64,000 bases of DNA from UBA11373 sp046714175 (GTDB taxonomy: Bacteria > Actinomycetota > Acidimicrobiia > Spongiisociales > UBA11373): positions 1 through 64,000 of the forward strand of contig JBKKBI010000084.1 in assembly GCA_046714175.1 (NCBI GenBank), given 5' to 3'. A program made the position numbers and the translations under genes. Below are positions 1 through 10,026 of the stretch, piece by piece. The notes below the pieces were generated by a model. It did not search any database and had not been told where the DNA came from. It saw nothing but the letters and a program-made list of their open reading frames with translations. How positions within the stretch are numbered: the stretch's first letter is position 1; each line of letters begins with the position of its first letter.

Positions 1-263
1 TCTTCGACCTCGGGAAGCGCTTCCCGGGGCACCGAAACATCGACACCTCGCCAGGCTGCCGCGTCCTCGCGGCTGGCGATCCCTTCCAGCCTCGCGATCA
101 GCACGCCGGAATGTTCGCGGCCCTCGAGCAACCGGTGCGGCGTCACTTCCCCGCGCCCCGTCAGCCACCAAGTCGGATAACCCAGCAGCGCGTCCACTTT
201 CTCGGTGAACGGTTGCACCTTGAGCCAACCCTGCACGCCGTAGGGGGCGGCCACGCGCCCCAT
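1..263 (-). CDS. rimM: Ribosome maturation factor RimM (partial, runs off left edge)
   Basis: RimM binds ribosomal protein S19 and helps process 16S rRNA and assemble the 30S head. About 87 codons of the N-terminal PRC-barrel-preceding domain are present, including the family signature GRVAAPYGVQGWLKV and downstream TEKVDALLGYP. The gene continues beyond position 1. The ATG at 263 gives a rather short N-terminus; the in-frame upstream codons (to about 299) contain no ATG or GTG, though a CTG overlapping the rpsP stop is possible. It follows rpsP by 32 bp, the usual rpsP-rimM-trmD-rplS order. Confidence 0.88.
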   Translation of the reverse strand, partial: MGRVAAPYGVQGWLKVQPFTEKVDALLGYPTWWLTGRGEVTPHRLLEGREHSGVLIARLEGIASREDAAAWRGVDVSVPREALPEVE

Positions 264-295
264 GACGATCCGCGCGTTGATTTCGCTCGTGGTAC

Positions 296-586
296 TCAGG
301 CGGCCGGTGCGGTTGCGGCTTGCGCCTCCGGCGCAGGCACGCTGGCCGCCGGGCTGCGCTTCACGAGCATTGCGACCGTGTCGGACAGCTTCGCGCCGCG
401 CTGCCGCCAATGCTCGATGCGATCGTGCGCGATGCGGATTGCCTCCTCGCTCGCACCGGCGATGGGATTGTAGAAACCCACGCGCTCGATGAAGCGGCCA
501 TCGCGGCGGTTGCGCGAGTCGGAGACGACGATGTTGTAAAAGGGGCGCTTTTTCGCGCCCCCACGGGCCAGGCGAATGACAACCAT
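296..586 (-). CDS. rpsP: 30S ribosomal protein S16
   Basis: This is a structural protein of the 30S subunit and the first gene of the rpsP-rimM-trmD-rplS operon. The product has 96 residues; the start MVVIRLARGGAKKRPFYNIV is the canonical S16 N-terminus, followed by the conserved DGRFIERVGFYNP. The C-terminus carries an Ala/Pro-rich tail (about residues 78-96), common in betaproteobacterial S16. rimM follows immediately. A good sigma70-like promoter lies about 70 bp upstream. Confidence 0.96.
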   Translation of the reverse strand: MVVIRLARGGAKKRPFYNIVVSDSRNRRDGRFIERVGFYNPIAGASEEAIRIAHDRIEHWRQRGAKLSDTVAMLVKRSPAASVPAPEAQAATAPAA

Positions 587-888
587 GTCCTTCGATTCCT
601 CGGGAAATTCCCGTGCGCCTTGTCAAGCGCGCGAGGTGGAAAAAGACGTTGATTCTACGATGAAAATGGTCTTTGAGGCAATCGCTCGCGCGCGAAATCG
701 TGCTGGGCGCGCGCCGAGGACGTGCGATAACATCGTTAATTATCATAAGCTTGGACGAACGGGTCGGCTCGAACGACCGGCCGGTGGCGCACTCCGGCCT
801 CGCGCCCAACCAGCGGCCAACCCCTCGGCGACCTCGCGAACCGCGAGGCAATCCCGGGGGACTGACGAATCGGATTTCCAGCGCCGGA
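587..888. other. Intergenic region between ffh and rpsP
   Basis: This 302-bp stretch between the ffh stop and the rpsP start has no credible gene. It contains the candidate rpsP promoter (652-681), an AT-rich patch around 735-750, and a short inverted repeat CGGGAA-A-TTCCCG at 601-613 just upstream of rpsP that could form a small hairpin in the leader. Confidence 0.6.
652..681 (-). promoter_or_regulatory. Candidate sigma70 promoter for rpsP operon
   Basis: On the minus strand TTGCCT (676-681) and TAGAAT (652-657) are separated by 18 bp. They match the -35 and -10 consensus at 4/6 and 5/6 and lie 66-95 bp upstream of the rpsP ATG. Assigned by inspection only. Confidence 0.45.
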
Positions 889-2238
889 CTAGCGCGTGCC
901 GGGCAGCAGGCCGCGCATGCCACGCATCATCTTCTGCACCCCGCCCTTGGCCACCATTTTCATCATCTTCTGCGCCTGCTCGAACTGGTTCAGCAGCTGA
1001 TTCACCTCCTGCACCGAAACACCCGCGCCGGTGGCGATGCGCCGCTTGCGCGACGCCTTGATCAACTCCGGCTTGGCGCGTTCCTGCGGCGTCATCGAGT
1101 CGATGATGCCGGCAACGCGCGCCAACTTGCGCTCATCGACCTGCGCGCCCTGCGCGGCCTTGGCCAGTTCGGCGGGGAGCTTGTCGAGCATCGCCGAAAA
1201 GCCGCCCATCTTGCGCATCTGCGCCACCTGCGCCCGATAGTCGTCGAGGCCGAAACCCTTGCCGGTCTTGATTTTCCTGGCGAGCTTTTTCGCGTCCTCG
1301 GCGTCGACGCTGCGGTGCGCTTCCTCGATCAGCGAAAGCACATCCCCCATGCCGAGAATGCGCGAGGCCATGCGCTCGGGATGGAACACCTCGAGGCCGG
1401 TGACCTTTTCGGCAACGCCGGCAAATTTGATCGGGGCGCCGGTGACGTGGCGCACCGACAGCGCCGCGCCGCCGCGCGCGTCACCATCGAGCTTGGTGAG
1501 GATCACGCCGGTCAGCGGCAACGCTTCGCGGAACGCGCGCGCCGTGTTTACCGCGTCCTGCCCCTGCATCGCGTCGACGACGAACAGCGTCTCGATCGGT
1601 GCGGCCGCCTCGTGCAGCGCCCTGATCTCGTCCATCATCGCCTGGTCGATCGAGAGCCGCCCGGCCGTATCGACGATCAGCACGTCGTGGTAGTGGCGGC
1701 GCGCCCAGTCGACCGCTGCCCTCGCAATATCGACCGGCTTCTGTTCGGGCGACGAAGCAAAGAAGTCGGCGTGCACCTGGGCCGCGAGCGTCGCGAGCTG
1801 CTCGATGGCCGCGGGACGGTAGATGTCGGCCGAAACCAGCAGCACCTTCTTCTTCATTTCCTCGCGCAGCAACCGCGCGAGCTTCGCCGCGGTCGTGGTC
1901 TTGCCGGCGCCCTGGAGGCCGGCGAGCAGGATCACGGCGGGCGGCTGCGTGGCGAGATCCAGCGGCTGAGCCACACCGCCCATCAGCGCAGCCAGTTCCC
2001 TGTGCACGACGCCGATCAGCGCCTGCCCGGGCGTCAGCGACCCCACGACCTCCTCGCCGAGCGCCTTTTCGCGCACCCGGGCGATGAATTCCTTGACCAC
2101 CGGAAGCGCAACGTCGGCGTCGAGCAGCGCGAGGCGCACCTCGCGCATCGCCTCCTGGATGTTTTCGTCGGTCAGGCGCGCCTGGCCGCGGAGCGACTTG
2201 ACGACGCGCGAAAGGCGTTCGGTGAGGTTGTCGAACAT
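889..2238 (-). CDS. ffh: Signal recognition particle protein Ffh (SRP54)
   Basis: Ffh is the GTPase that, with 4.5S RNA, delivers nascent membrane proteins to FtsY. The 449-residue product has the N-terminal helical domain, the G domain with Walker A GLQGAGKTTT at residues 107-116, DTAGR and TKLDG motifs, and a methionine-rich M domain ending in MMKMVAKGG...MMRGMRG. The open frame extends upstream to about 2706, but MFDNLTERLSRVVKSLRG at 2238 is the usual start. ffh diverges from ypjD across about 160 bp, an arrangement also seen in E. coli and many betaproteobacteria. Confidence 0.97.
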   Translation of the reverse strand: MFDNLTERLSRVVKSLRGQARLTDENIQEAMREVRLALLDADVALPVVKEFIARVREKALGEEVVGSLTPGQALIGVVHRELAALMGGVAQPLDLATQPPAVILLAGLQGAGKTTTAAKLARLLREEMKKKVLLVSADIYRPAAIEQLATLAAQVHADFFASSPEQKPVDIARAAVDWARRHYHDVLIVDTAGRLSIDQAMMDEIRALHEAAAPIETLFVVDAMQGQDAVNTARAFREALPLTGVILTKLDGDARGGAALSVRHVTGAPIKFAGVAEKVTGLEVFHPERMASRILGMGDVLSLIEEAHRSVDAEDAKKLARKIKTGKGFGLDDYRAQVAQMRKMGGFSAMLDKLPAELAKAAQGAQVDERKLARVAGIIDSMTPQERAKPELIKASRKRRIATGAGVSVQEVNQLLNQFEQAQKMMKMVAKGGVQKMMRGMRGLLPGTR

Positions 2239-2396
2239 GAGCGATGAGCGGGGGTTTGAGCCTTGCAGCAGCGAACTGTGGGGGTTGCGGTACACTCGTT
2301 CGGGAACCGGGCTTGTTCGCGATGCTTGCGGCGCTCGCGGGTCCCGGCTGTCCCCGTACTTTTTTCGGACGGATGCAGCCGCCGTCTTCGGGAAAG

Positions 2397-3200
2397 ATGT
2401 CGATTCTAATTCACGTGCTCGCCGCCACCCTGTACGCGGCAGCGGCGTGGGCCCGCGGGCCCACGCTATCCGGCCTCCCCGACCGCGGCGCAGCCGCCGC
2501 GGCCTGGCTGCCGCCGCTGGCACTCGTCGTGCACGCCGTGGCACTGATTGCGGCGATCGCGACGCCCGAAGGGTTCGATATTTCGCTCCCCAACGCAGTA
2601 TCGCTGGTCGCTGCGCTGTGCGTGCTGGTGACCTGGGCGAGTGGATTTCTTCGCACGCTCCCCGGCAGCGCTGCGGTGGTGCTCCCGGTGGCCTCGGTCG
2701 CCGCATTGCTGCCGGCGCTGTTCGTCAATCCGCATCGCTTTGCGTACAGCGGCGAACCCTGGGCTGCGGCGCATGTGGGCATCGCCCTGGTTGCCTATGC
2801 GTTTCTGCTGGTGGCGGCGCTCACTGCGCTGCTGATGACCGGTCTCGAGAAGCGCGTGCATCGGGGCCTTCCGGCGGTCGGCGGCGAGGGCACGCCGCCG
2901 CTGCTGACGCTCGAGCGGTATTTGTTCCGGCTGGTCGGCGTGGGCTTCGGCCTGCTGACCCTGACACTGGCCAGCGGTGCGCTGTTCTCCGAGGAAGTCT
3001 TCGGCAAGCCGCTGCTGCTGACCCACAAGAGCCTGTTCTCGATGCTTGCCTGGGTCACGTTCGGCGCGCTGGTCCTCGGACGCTGGCGGTTCGGCTGGCG
3101 AGGGCGCCGTGCCATGCTGTGGATCGTTGCCGGCACGGCGTTCCTGGTATTCGCCTACCTTGGCAGCAAGTTCGTGCTCGAGGTTCTGCTGGGCCGCTGA
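2397..3200 (+). CDS. ypjD: Cytochrome c assembly/CcsA-family inner membrane protein (YpjD/HemX-like)
   Basis: This 267-residue polytopic membrane protein of the CcsA/CcmC/HemX superfamily has about eight hydrophobic segments. The later region (FGLLTLTLASGALFSEE and HKSLFSMLAWVTFGALVLGR) is typical of the family, whose members handle heme. Its exact function is not established. The frame is open from 2244, but the ATG at 2397 (MSILIHVLAATLYAAAAW) starts directly in the first membrane helix and gives the family length (E. coli YpjD is about 260 residues). Its place between ffh and a CNNM/CorC gene matches E. coli ffh-ypjD-yfjD. Confidence 0.85.
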   Translation: MSILIHVLAATLYAAAAWARGPTLSGLPDRGAAAAAWLPPLALVVHAVALIAAIATPEGFDISLPNAVSLVAALCVLVTWASGFLRTLPGSAAVVLPVASVAALLPALFVNPHRFAYSGEPWAAAHVGIALVAYAFLLVAALTALLMTGLEKRVHRGLPAVGGEGTPPLLTLERYLFRLVGVGFGLLTLTLASGALFSEEVFGKPLLLTHKSLFSMLAWVTFGALVLGRWRFGWRGRRAMLWIVAGTAFLVFAYLGSKFVLEVLLGR

Positions 3201-3210
3201 TGCCCCGATG

Positions 3211-3298
3211 TCAGATGCCGGATGTCAGATTTCAGATTTCAGATCATCGTTGCCGAAATCGCGACTCTGACATCTGACATCTGAGATCTGCCATCCGA
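3211..3298. repeat. Inverted pair of heptanucleotide arrays (TCAGATN units)
   Basis: Five in-phase 7-bp units lie on the left (3211-3245: tcagatg, ccggatg, tcagatt, tcagatt, tcagatc). Five units in the opposite orientation lie on the right (3264-3298: actctga, catctga, catctga, gatctgc, catccga), separated by 18 bp. The two 35-bp arms can pair into a long imperfect hairpin. The array fills almost the whole gap between the ypjD stop and the corE start. Confidence 0.85.
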
Positions 3299-3302
3299 GA
3301 CC

Positions 3303-4619
3303 ATGGACGATTATTCGCTGACCGCGCTTGCCATTACGCTCGCGGTCCTGCTGGTGCTGTCGGGGCTGTTCTCGCTGGCGGAGACCGCGATGATGGCGGC
3401 CAACCGCTACCGCCTGAGGCATCGCGCCGCGCGCGGCGAGCGCGGCGCGAAGCTCGCGATCGCGCTGCTCAAGGACACCGACCGGCTGCTCGGCGTGATC
3501 CTGCTCGGGAACAACCTGATCAACGCCTCGGCCGCCGTGCTGACGACGGTCATCGTCGAGCGGCTGTTCGGTGAGGGCCGGCTGGCGCTTGCGGGGGCGA
3601 CCGTCGCGGTGACCTTCGCGATCCTGGTGTTCTCGGAGATTTCGCCCAAGGTGATTGGTGCGGCGCATGCCGACCAGCTCGCGCCCTACGTGTCGTACGT
3701 CCTGACCCCCTTGTTGAAGCCGCCGGTCACCTGGATCGTCAGCTTCGTGAACCTGTTCGTGCAGGGGGTGCTGCGCCTGCTGCACATCAGCGAGGCGTCC
3801 GAGTCGGCGGAGAAGCTCACCCCCGAGGAGCTTCGATCGCTGGTGCTCGAAGGGCACTATTTCCGCGGCAAGCACCGCGCGGTGCTCGCCAACGTGTTCG
3901 AAGTCGAGAACATCAGCGTCGACGACGTGATGACACCGCGCCACCTGGTCCACGGCATCGATCTTGCCACGAAGCCCGCGCTGCTGCGCCAGCAGCTCGC
4001 GACCAGCTATCACACGCGCATGCCGGTCTACGAGGAATCGCTCGACAACGTGGTCGGCATCCTTCACGTCAAGCAGGTCGTCGCGCTGCAGCAGTCCGCC
4101 GAGGTCGACGCGGAACACCTGCGGCCGCTGCTGCGGCCGGCGTATTTCGTGCCGATCGGCACGCCGCTTTTGACCCAGCTCACGCAGTTCCAGGCCGACC
4201 GCCAGCGCATGGGCCTGGTGGTCGACGAGTACGGCGAGATCAAGGGCCTGGTGACCATCGAGGACATCATCGAGGAGATCATCGGCGAGTTCACGACCAC
4301 CGCGCCCGGCGTGGTCGAGAGCTACCGGCGCGAGGCCGACGGCAGCGTGATCGTCGACGGCATGTCGCAGTTGCGCACCTTGAACCGCCGGCTGGGCACC
4401 CGGTTCCCGCTGGATGGCCCGAAAACGCTCAACGGGCTGATCGTCGAGCAACTCGGCGACATCCCGGACGCCGGACTGAAGTTCGCGCTCGCCGGACACG
4501 GCGTCGAGATCCTGCAAACCCAGGACCGCGCGGTCCGCGTCGTAAGGCTGCTGCCGCCGGTCGGACGGGCGATTCCGCCTTTACAAACGCAGGATGAAAA
4601 GGCATCATCAAACCGCTAA
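3303..4619 (+). CDS. CNNM/CorC-family transporter-associated protein (HlyC/CorC, YfjD-like)
   Basis: This inner-membrane protein of 438 residues has an N-terminal CNNM (DUF21) domain with three or four helices (SGLFSLAETAMMAANRYRL, GVILLGNNLINASAAV, ILVFSEISPKVIGA). A pair of CBS domains follows (about residues 200-345, VDDVMTPR...VVDEYGEIKGLVTIEDIIEEIIG), then a C-terminal CorC_HlyC domain. Relatives are implicated in Mg2+/Co2+ efflux and resistance (CorB, CorE), so divalent-cation transport is the likely role. The gene starts 5 bp after the heptamer array, so the array lies in its leader. Confidence 0.9.
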   Translation: MDDYSLTALAITLAVLLVLSGLFSLAETAMMAANRYRLRHRAARGERGAKLAIALLKDTDRLLGVILLGNNLINASAAVLTTVIVERLFGEGRLALAGATVAVTFAILVFSEISPKVIGAAHADQLAPYVSYVLTPLLKPPVTWIVSFVNLFVQGVLRLLHISEASESAEKLTPEELRSLVLEGHYFRGKHRAVLANVFEVENISVDDVMTPRHLVHGIDLATKPALLRQQLATSYHTRMPVYEESLDNVVGILHVKQVVALQQSAEVDAEHLRPLLRPAYFVPIGTPLLTQLTQFQADRQRMGLVVDEYGEIKGLVTIEDIIEEIIGEFTTTAPGVVESYRREADGSVIVDGMSQLRTLNRRLGTRFPLDGPKTLNGLIVEQLGDIPDAGLKFALAGHGVEILQTQDRAVRVVRLLPPVGRAIPPLQTQDEKASSNR

Positions 4620-4717
4620 TTTATATGCGAATGGAATAGTCAGCGGCGATCCGGGCATATTTGTTGCTTGTTTACTGGGTCAACCGCGCCCCCCGTTCGA
4701 CCCCCGCCCGATCCGAC

Positions 4718-6433
<1,716 letters not shown>

Positions 6434-6464
6434 GCCGTTTCCGGCCACACCCACGAGGACCATC

Positions 6465-7706
6465 ATGGCGACCGCGACGACAACCACCGCGCAACGCAAG
6501 GAACGCTCGCACGTCCGCGAGTACACCTACGTCTGGGAGGGTCTCGACCGCGCCAATCGCCAGGTACGCGGCGAAATGAAGGCCGCGTCCGAGACCGTCG
6601 TGACCACCAGCCTGCGCCGGCAGGGCATCCGCATCACCAAGCTCAAGCGCCAGACCTTCCGTGGCGGCAAGAAGATCAGCGAAAAGGACATCACCTTCTT
6701 CACGCGCCAGCTGGCGACGATGCTGAAGTCGGGCGTGCCGCTGCTGCAGTCGTTCGACATCGTCGCTCGCGGCCACGGCAACGCGCGTTTCTCGCGGCTG
6801 ATGCTCGAGATCAAGGGCAAGATCGAGACCGGCTCGTCGATGTCGCAGGCCTTCCGCGGGCATCCCGCGCAGTTCGACAACCTCTACTGCAACCTGGTCG
6901 CCGCCGGCGAGGCGTCCGGCACCATCGACGCGGTCCTCGATCGGCTCGCCACCTACAAGGAAAAGATCCTGGCGCTGAAGGCCAAGATCAAGTCGGCGAT
7001 GTTCTACCCGATCTCGGTGATCGTGGTCGCGATCGTCGTGGTCTGGATCATCATGGTGTTCGTGGTGCCGGCGTTCAAGGAAGTGTTCACGAGCTTCGGT
7101 GCCGACCTGCCCGCGCCGACGCTGATGGTGATGGCGATCTCGGACTTTTTCGTAAGCTACTGGTACCTGATGTTCGCGATCGTCGGCGGCTCGATTTTCG
7201 CGTTCCTGTACCTGTTCAAGCGCTCCGACGCGTTCCGGTTCGGGTTCGACCGGTTGATACTCAGGGCGCCGATCATCGGCGAGATCCTGCGCAAGGCCAC
7301 GATAGCGCGCTGGACCCGCACGCTGTCGACCATGTTCGCGGCCGGCGTGCCGCTGGTCGAGTCGCTCGAAGCGGTAGCGGGCGCATCGGGCAATGCGTTG
7401 TACGCGGCCGGAACCCGCAAGGTCCAGAACGACGTGTCGACCGGCACCAGCCTCACCAACGCGATGACCTCGACCAACCTGTTTCCGAACATGGTCCTGC
7501 AAATGACCCAGATCGGCGAGGAATCCGGCTCGCTGGACGCGATGCTCGGCAAGATCGCGGACTTCTACGAGCGAGAGGTCGACGACGCGGTCTCGGCGCT
7601 GACCAGCCTGCTGGAGCCGATCATCATCGTGTTCCTCGGCGTGGTCATCGGCGGCCTGGTGATCGCGATGTACCTGCCGATATTCAAGCTCGGCTCGGTC
7701 GTCTGA
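6465..7706 (+). CDS. pilC: Type IV pilus inner-membrane platform protein PilC
   Basis: PilC is the integral membrane platform connecting the PilB motor to pilin polymerisation. The product has 413 residues and two tandem T2SSF domains, roughly 75-200 and 280-400. Each carries family signatures (ITFFTRQLATMLKSGVPLLQ; TRTLSTMFAAGVPLVESLEA), with membrane helices near residues 180-210, 225-250 and 380-405. The N-terminal Thr/Lys-rich segment precedes the usual YTYVWEG motif. It sits between pilB and pilD. Confidence 0.96.
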   Translation: MATATTTTAQRKERSHVREYTYVWEGLDRANRQVRGEMKAASETVVTTSLRRQGIRITKLKRQTFRGGKKISEKDITFFTRQLATMLKSGVPLLQSFDIVARGHGNARFSRLMLEIKGKIETGSSMSQAFRGHPAQFDNLYCNLVAAGEASGTIDAVLDRLATYKEKILALKAKIKSAMFYPISVIVVAIVVVWIIMVFVVPAFKEVFTSFGADLPAPTLMVMAISDFFVSYWYLMFAIVGGSIFAFLYLFKRSDAFRFGFDRLILRAPIIGEILRKATIARWTRTLSTMFAAGVPLVESLEAVAGASGNALYAAGTRKVQNDVSTGTSLTNAMTSTNLFPNMVLQMTQIGEESGSLDAMLGKIADFYEREVDDAVSALTSLLEPIIIVFLGVVIGGLVIAMYLPIFKLGSVV

Positions 7707-7734
7707 CCGGGCCCCCGGCCAGCGGCCCGCGGCG

Positions 7735-8583
7735 ATGAGCTCGATATTGCTCGAGCCGGCGGTCGCTGTCGCCGTCGCGGGAATGCTCGGGCTGCTGGTC
7801 GGCAGCTTTCTCAACGTGGTCATCCACCGGCTGCCGCGCATGCTCGAGCGCGGGTGGCAGGCGCAATGCGCGGAACTGCGCGACCTGCCGGCCGACGCTG
7901 GCGGCGAAGCGTACAACCTGATCGTTCCACGCTCCGCCTGTCCATCGTGTGGGCACAAGATCAGCGTGTACGAGAACATCCCGGTGCTGTCGTGGCTGGT
8001 CCTGCGCGGCAAGTGCTCGGCCTGCGGGACGGCCATTTCGGCGCGCTACCCGGTCGTCGAACTCTTGGGCGGCGCGCTTGCGGCGCTCGCGATCGCGCGC
8101 TTCGGGCCCGGAGCGCAGGGGCTCGCCGCCTGCGCGCTGTTGTGGACGCTGCTGGCGCTGAGCTTCATCGATGCCGACACCCAGCTCTTGCCGGACGACC
8201 TTACGCTGCCCCTGATCTGGGCGGGACTCGCGGTCAACCTCGCCGGCGTGTTCGTGCCGATCCAGGAGGCGGTGATCGGCGCCATCGCCGGCTACCTGTC
8301 GCTGTGGACCGTGTACTGGCTGTTCAAGCTTATTCGCGGCAAGGAGGGCATGGGGTTCGGCGATTTCAAGCTGCTCGCCGCGCTGGGGGCATGGCTGGGC
8401 TGGAAGGTCCTGCCCGCGATCGTGCTGCTGTCGTCGGTGGCCGGCGCCATGGTCGGCATCGCGCTGGTGCTGTTCAGGTCTCGCGATCGCGCGAACCCCC
8501 TCCCGTTCGGCCCCTACCTCGCCATTGCGGGCGCAGTGGCCCTGTTCGCGGGCCCGGCGCTGGTTTCCTACTACCTACCATGA
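7735..8583 (+). CDS. pilD: Prepilin peptidase / N-methyltransferase PilD
   Basis: PilD cleaves prepilin leader peptides and methylates the new N-terminus. The 282-residue membrane protein has the cytoplasmic methyltransferase loop with paired cysteines CPSC (about 68-71) and CSAC (about 93-96). The two catalytic aspartates of the aspartyl protease are in FIDADTQLLPDD (about 144-155) and GMGFGDFKLLA (about 205-213). The start ATG is 28 bp after the pilC stop, and the stop overlaps the coaE start (ATGA). Confidence 0.96.
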   Translation: MSSILLEPAVAVAVAGMLGLLVGSFLNVVIHRLPRMLERGWQAQCAELRDLPADAGGEAYNLIVPRSACPSCGHKISVYENIPVLSWLVLRGKCSACGTAISARYPVVELLGGALAALAIARFGPGAQGLAACALLWTLLALSFIDADTQLLPDDLTLPLIWAGLAVNLAGVFVPIQEAVIGAIAGYLSLWTVYWLFKLIRGKEGMGFGDFKLLAALGAWLGWKVLPAIVLLSSVAGAMVGIALVLFRSRDRANPLPFGPYLAIAGAVALFAGPALVSYYLP

Positions 8584-9227
8584 ACGGCCCGCTGATCGTT
8601 GGGCTCACCGGTGGCATCGGCAGCGGCAAGTCCGCGGTCGCAAGCGCGTTCGAGCGTCTCGGCGCCCCGGTGGTCGATACCGATGCGATCGCGCACGCGC
8701 TCTCCGCCCCTGGAGCGCCCGGCCAGCTCGCCGTCGCGGCGGCATTCGGCGCCGACGCGGTCGCCAGCGATGGCAGCCTCGACCGCGAATGGCTGCGACG
8801 TCGCGCCTTTTCCGAGCCGGCGTTCCGCGCCAGGCTCGAGGCGCTGCTGCACCCGCTGATCGCCGAGGAGGCGCGCCACCGCATCGCGTCGTGGCGTGCT
8901 CTGTACGGGCTGCTGGTCGTGCCGCTGCTGCTGGAACGCGGACGCACGCGCAGCCTGGTGCATCGGGTACTGGTCGTCGACTGTCCCGAGCCGATACAGG
9001 TCGAGCGGGTGATGGCGCGAAGCGGCCTCGAGGAAGCGCAAGTGAAGGCCATCATGGCCACCCAGATGCCACGCGCCGAACGGCTCGCCCAGGCCGACGA
9101 CGTCGTCGACAACGGTGGCCCGATCGAAGCGATCGCGCCGCAGGTCGCCTCGCTCGATCGCCGCTATTCCGAACTCGCCGTTCGATCGGTTGCCGTGGCC
9201 TGCGACGCCAAGGATGCGGCAAAATGA
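8580..9227 (+). CDS. coaE: Dephospho-CoA kinase
   Basis: CoaE performs the last step of coenzyme A synthesis, phosphorylating the ribose 3'-OH of dephospho-CoA. The product is 215 residues with P-loop GGIGSGKS at 11-18, the substrate motif DTDAIAH and a lid region RSGLEEAQVKAIMATQMPR. It starts at an ATG overlapping the pilD stop and its own stop overlaps zapD, both as ATGA, so the three genes are translationally coupled. pilD-coaE-zapD-yacG is a classic proteobacterial order. Confidence 0.95.
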   Translation: MNGPLIVGLTGGIGSGKSAVASAFERLGAPVVDTDAIAHALSAPGAPGQLAVAAAFGADAVASDGSLDREWLRRRAFSEPAFRARLEALLHPLIAEEARHRIASWRALYGLLVVPLLLERGRTRSLVHRVLVVDCPEPIQVERVMARSGLEEAQVKAIMATQMPRAERLAQADDVVDNGGPIEAIAPQVASLDRRYSELAVRSVAVACDAKDAAK

Positions 9228-10012
9228 CGCATGACGCGCCCGACGCCCCCAGCGTGATCCGCTACGAGCATCCGTTGAACGAGCGGATCCGGACGCTGAT
9301 GCGGCTCGAGGATCTGTTTGCGAGGATCGGCCACTTCGCGGCGCAGCCGGCGGCACCTGACCATCACGCCGCGCTGGTCTCGCTGTTCGAGATCACCGAC
9401 GTGGCCGCACGCGCGGACCTGAAGGCCGATCTGGTGCAGGAACTCGAGCGCCAGAAGCAGGTGCTGGGACCGTTTCGCAACAACCCGAACATCGAGCAGT
9501 CCACGCTGCAGACGCTGCTGGCAGATATCGACACCGCAGCGGCGCAGCTGATCGGGCAGCAAGGCAAGGCCGGCGCGCATCTGCGCGACAACGAGTGGCT
9601 GATGGCGATCAAGCAACGCACCGGGATTCCAGGCGGCGTCTCCGAGTTCGATCTCCCCGCCTACCACCACTGGTTGAATCGGAGCGCGGACGAGCGCCGG
9701 CACGACCTCGCCGGCTGGATCGACCCGTTCGCGCCGATCGCCGCCGGCGTCGCCATCGTGTTGCGGCTGCTGCGCGAGAACGGGCGCGTCAGCCGCCACG
9801 TCGCCCATCACGGCATGTTCCAGCTGATGCTGACCACGACCAAGGTCGCCCAATTGCTGCGCTTGACGCTTGCCCGCGACCTGCCCTGCGTGCCCGAGGT
9901 CAGCGCCAACAAGTACGCGCTCAACATCCGTTTCATCAGCGCGTTCGGGATGGATCGCGGCGTCGTTTACGACAACAGCGTCGAGTTCGAACTCGCCTTC
10001 TGCAACCTCTGA
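9224..10012 (+). CDS. zapD: Cell division protein ZapD (FtsZ-interacting)
   Basis: ZapD crosslinks FtsZ protofilaments at the division ring. The product has 262 residues with the family motifs YEHPLNERIRTLMRLEDLF near the N-terminus and FDLPAYHHWL in the middle. The start is the ATG at 9224, coupled to the coaE stop. Length and order (coaE-zapD-yacG) match proteobacterial homologues. Confidence 0.95.
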   Translation: MTHDAPDAPSVIRYEHPLNERIRTLMRLEDLFARIGHFAAQPAAPDHHAALVSLFEITDVAARADLKADLVQELERQKQVLGPFRNNPNIEQSTLQTLLADIDTAAAQLIGQQGKAGAHLRDNEWLMAIKQRTGIPGGVSEFDLPAYHHWLNRSADERRHDLAGWIDPFAPIAAGVAIVLRLLRENGRVSRHVAHHGMFQLMLTTTKVAQLLRLTLARDLPCVPEVSANKYALNIRFISAFGMDRGVVYDNSVEFELAFCNL

Positions 10013-10026
10013 CGCGCGCATTGTCG

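Noticed and set aside
673..2247. 524-codon open frame on the plus strand opposite ffh
   Set aside because: Arginine/histidine-rich composition typical of antisense frames in GC-rich DNA; ffh on the minus strand has full family similarity.
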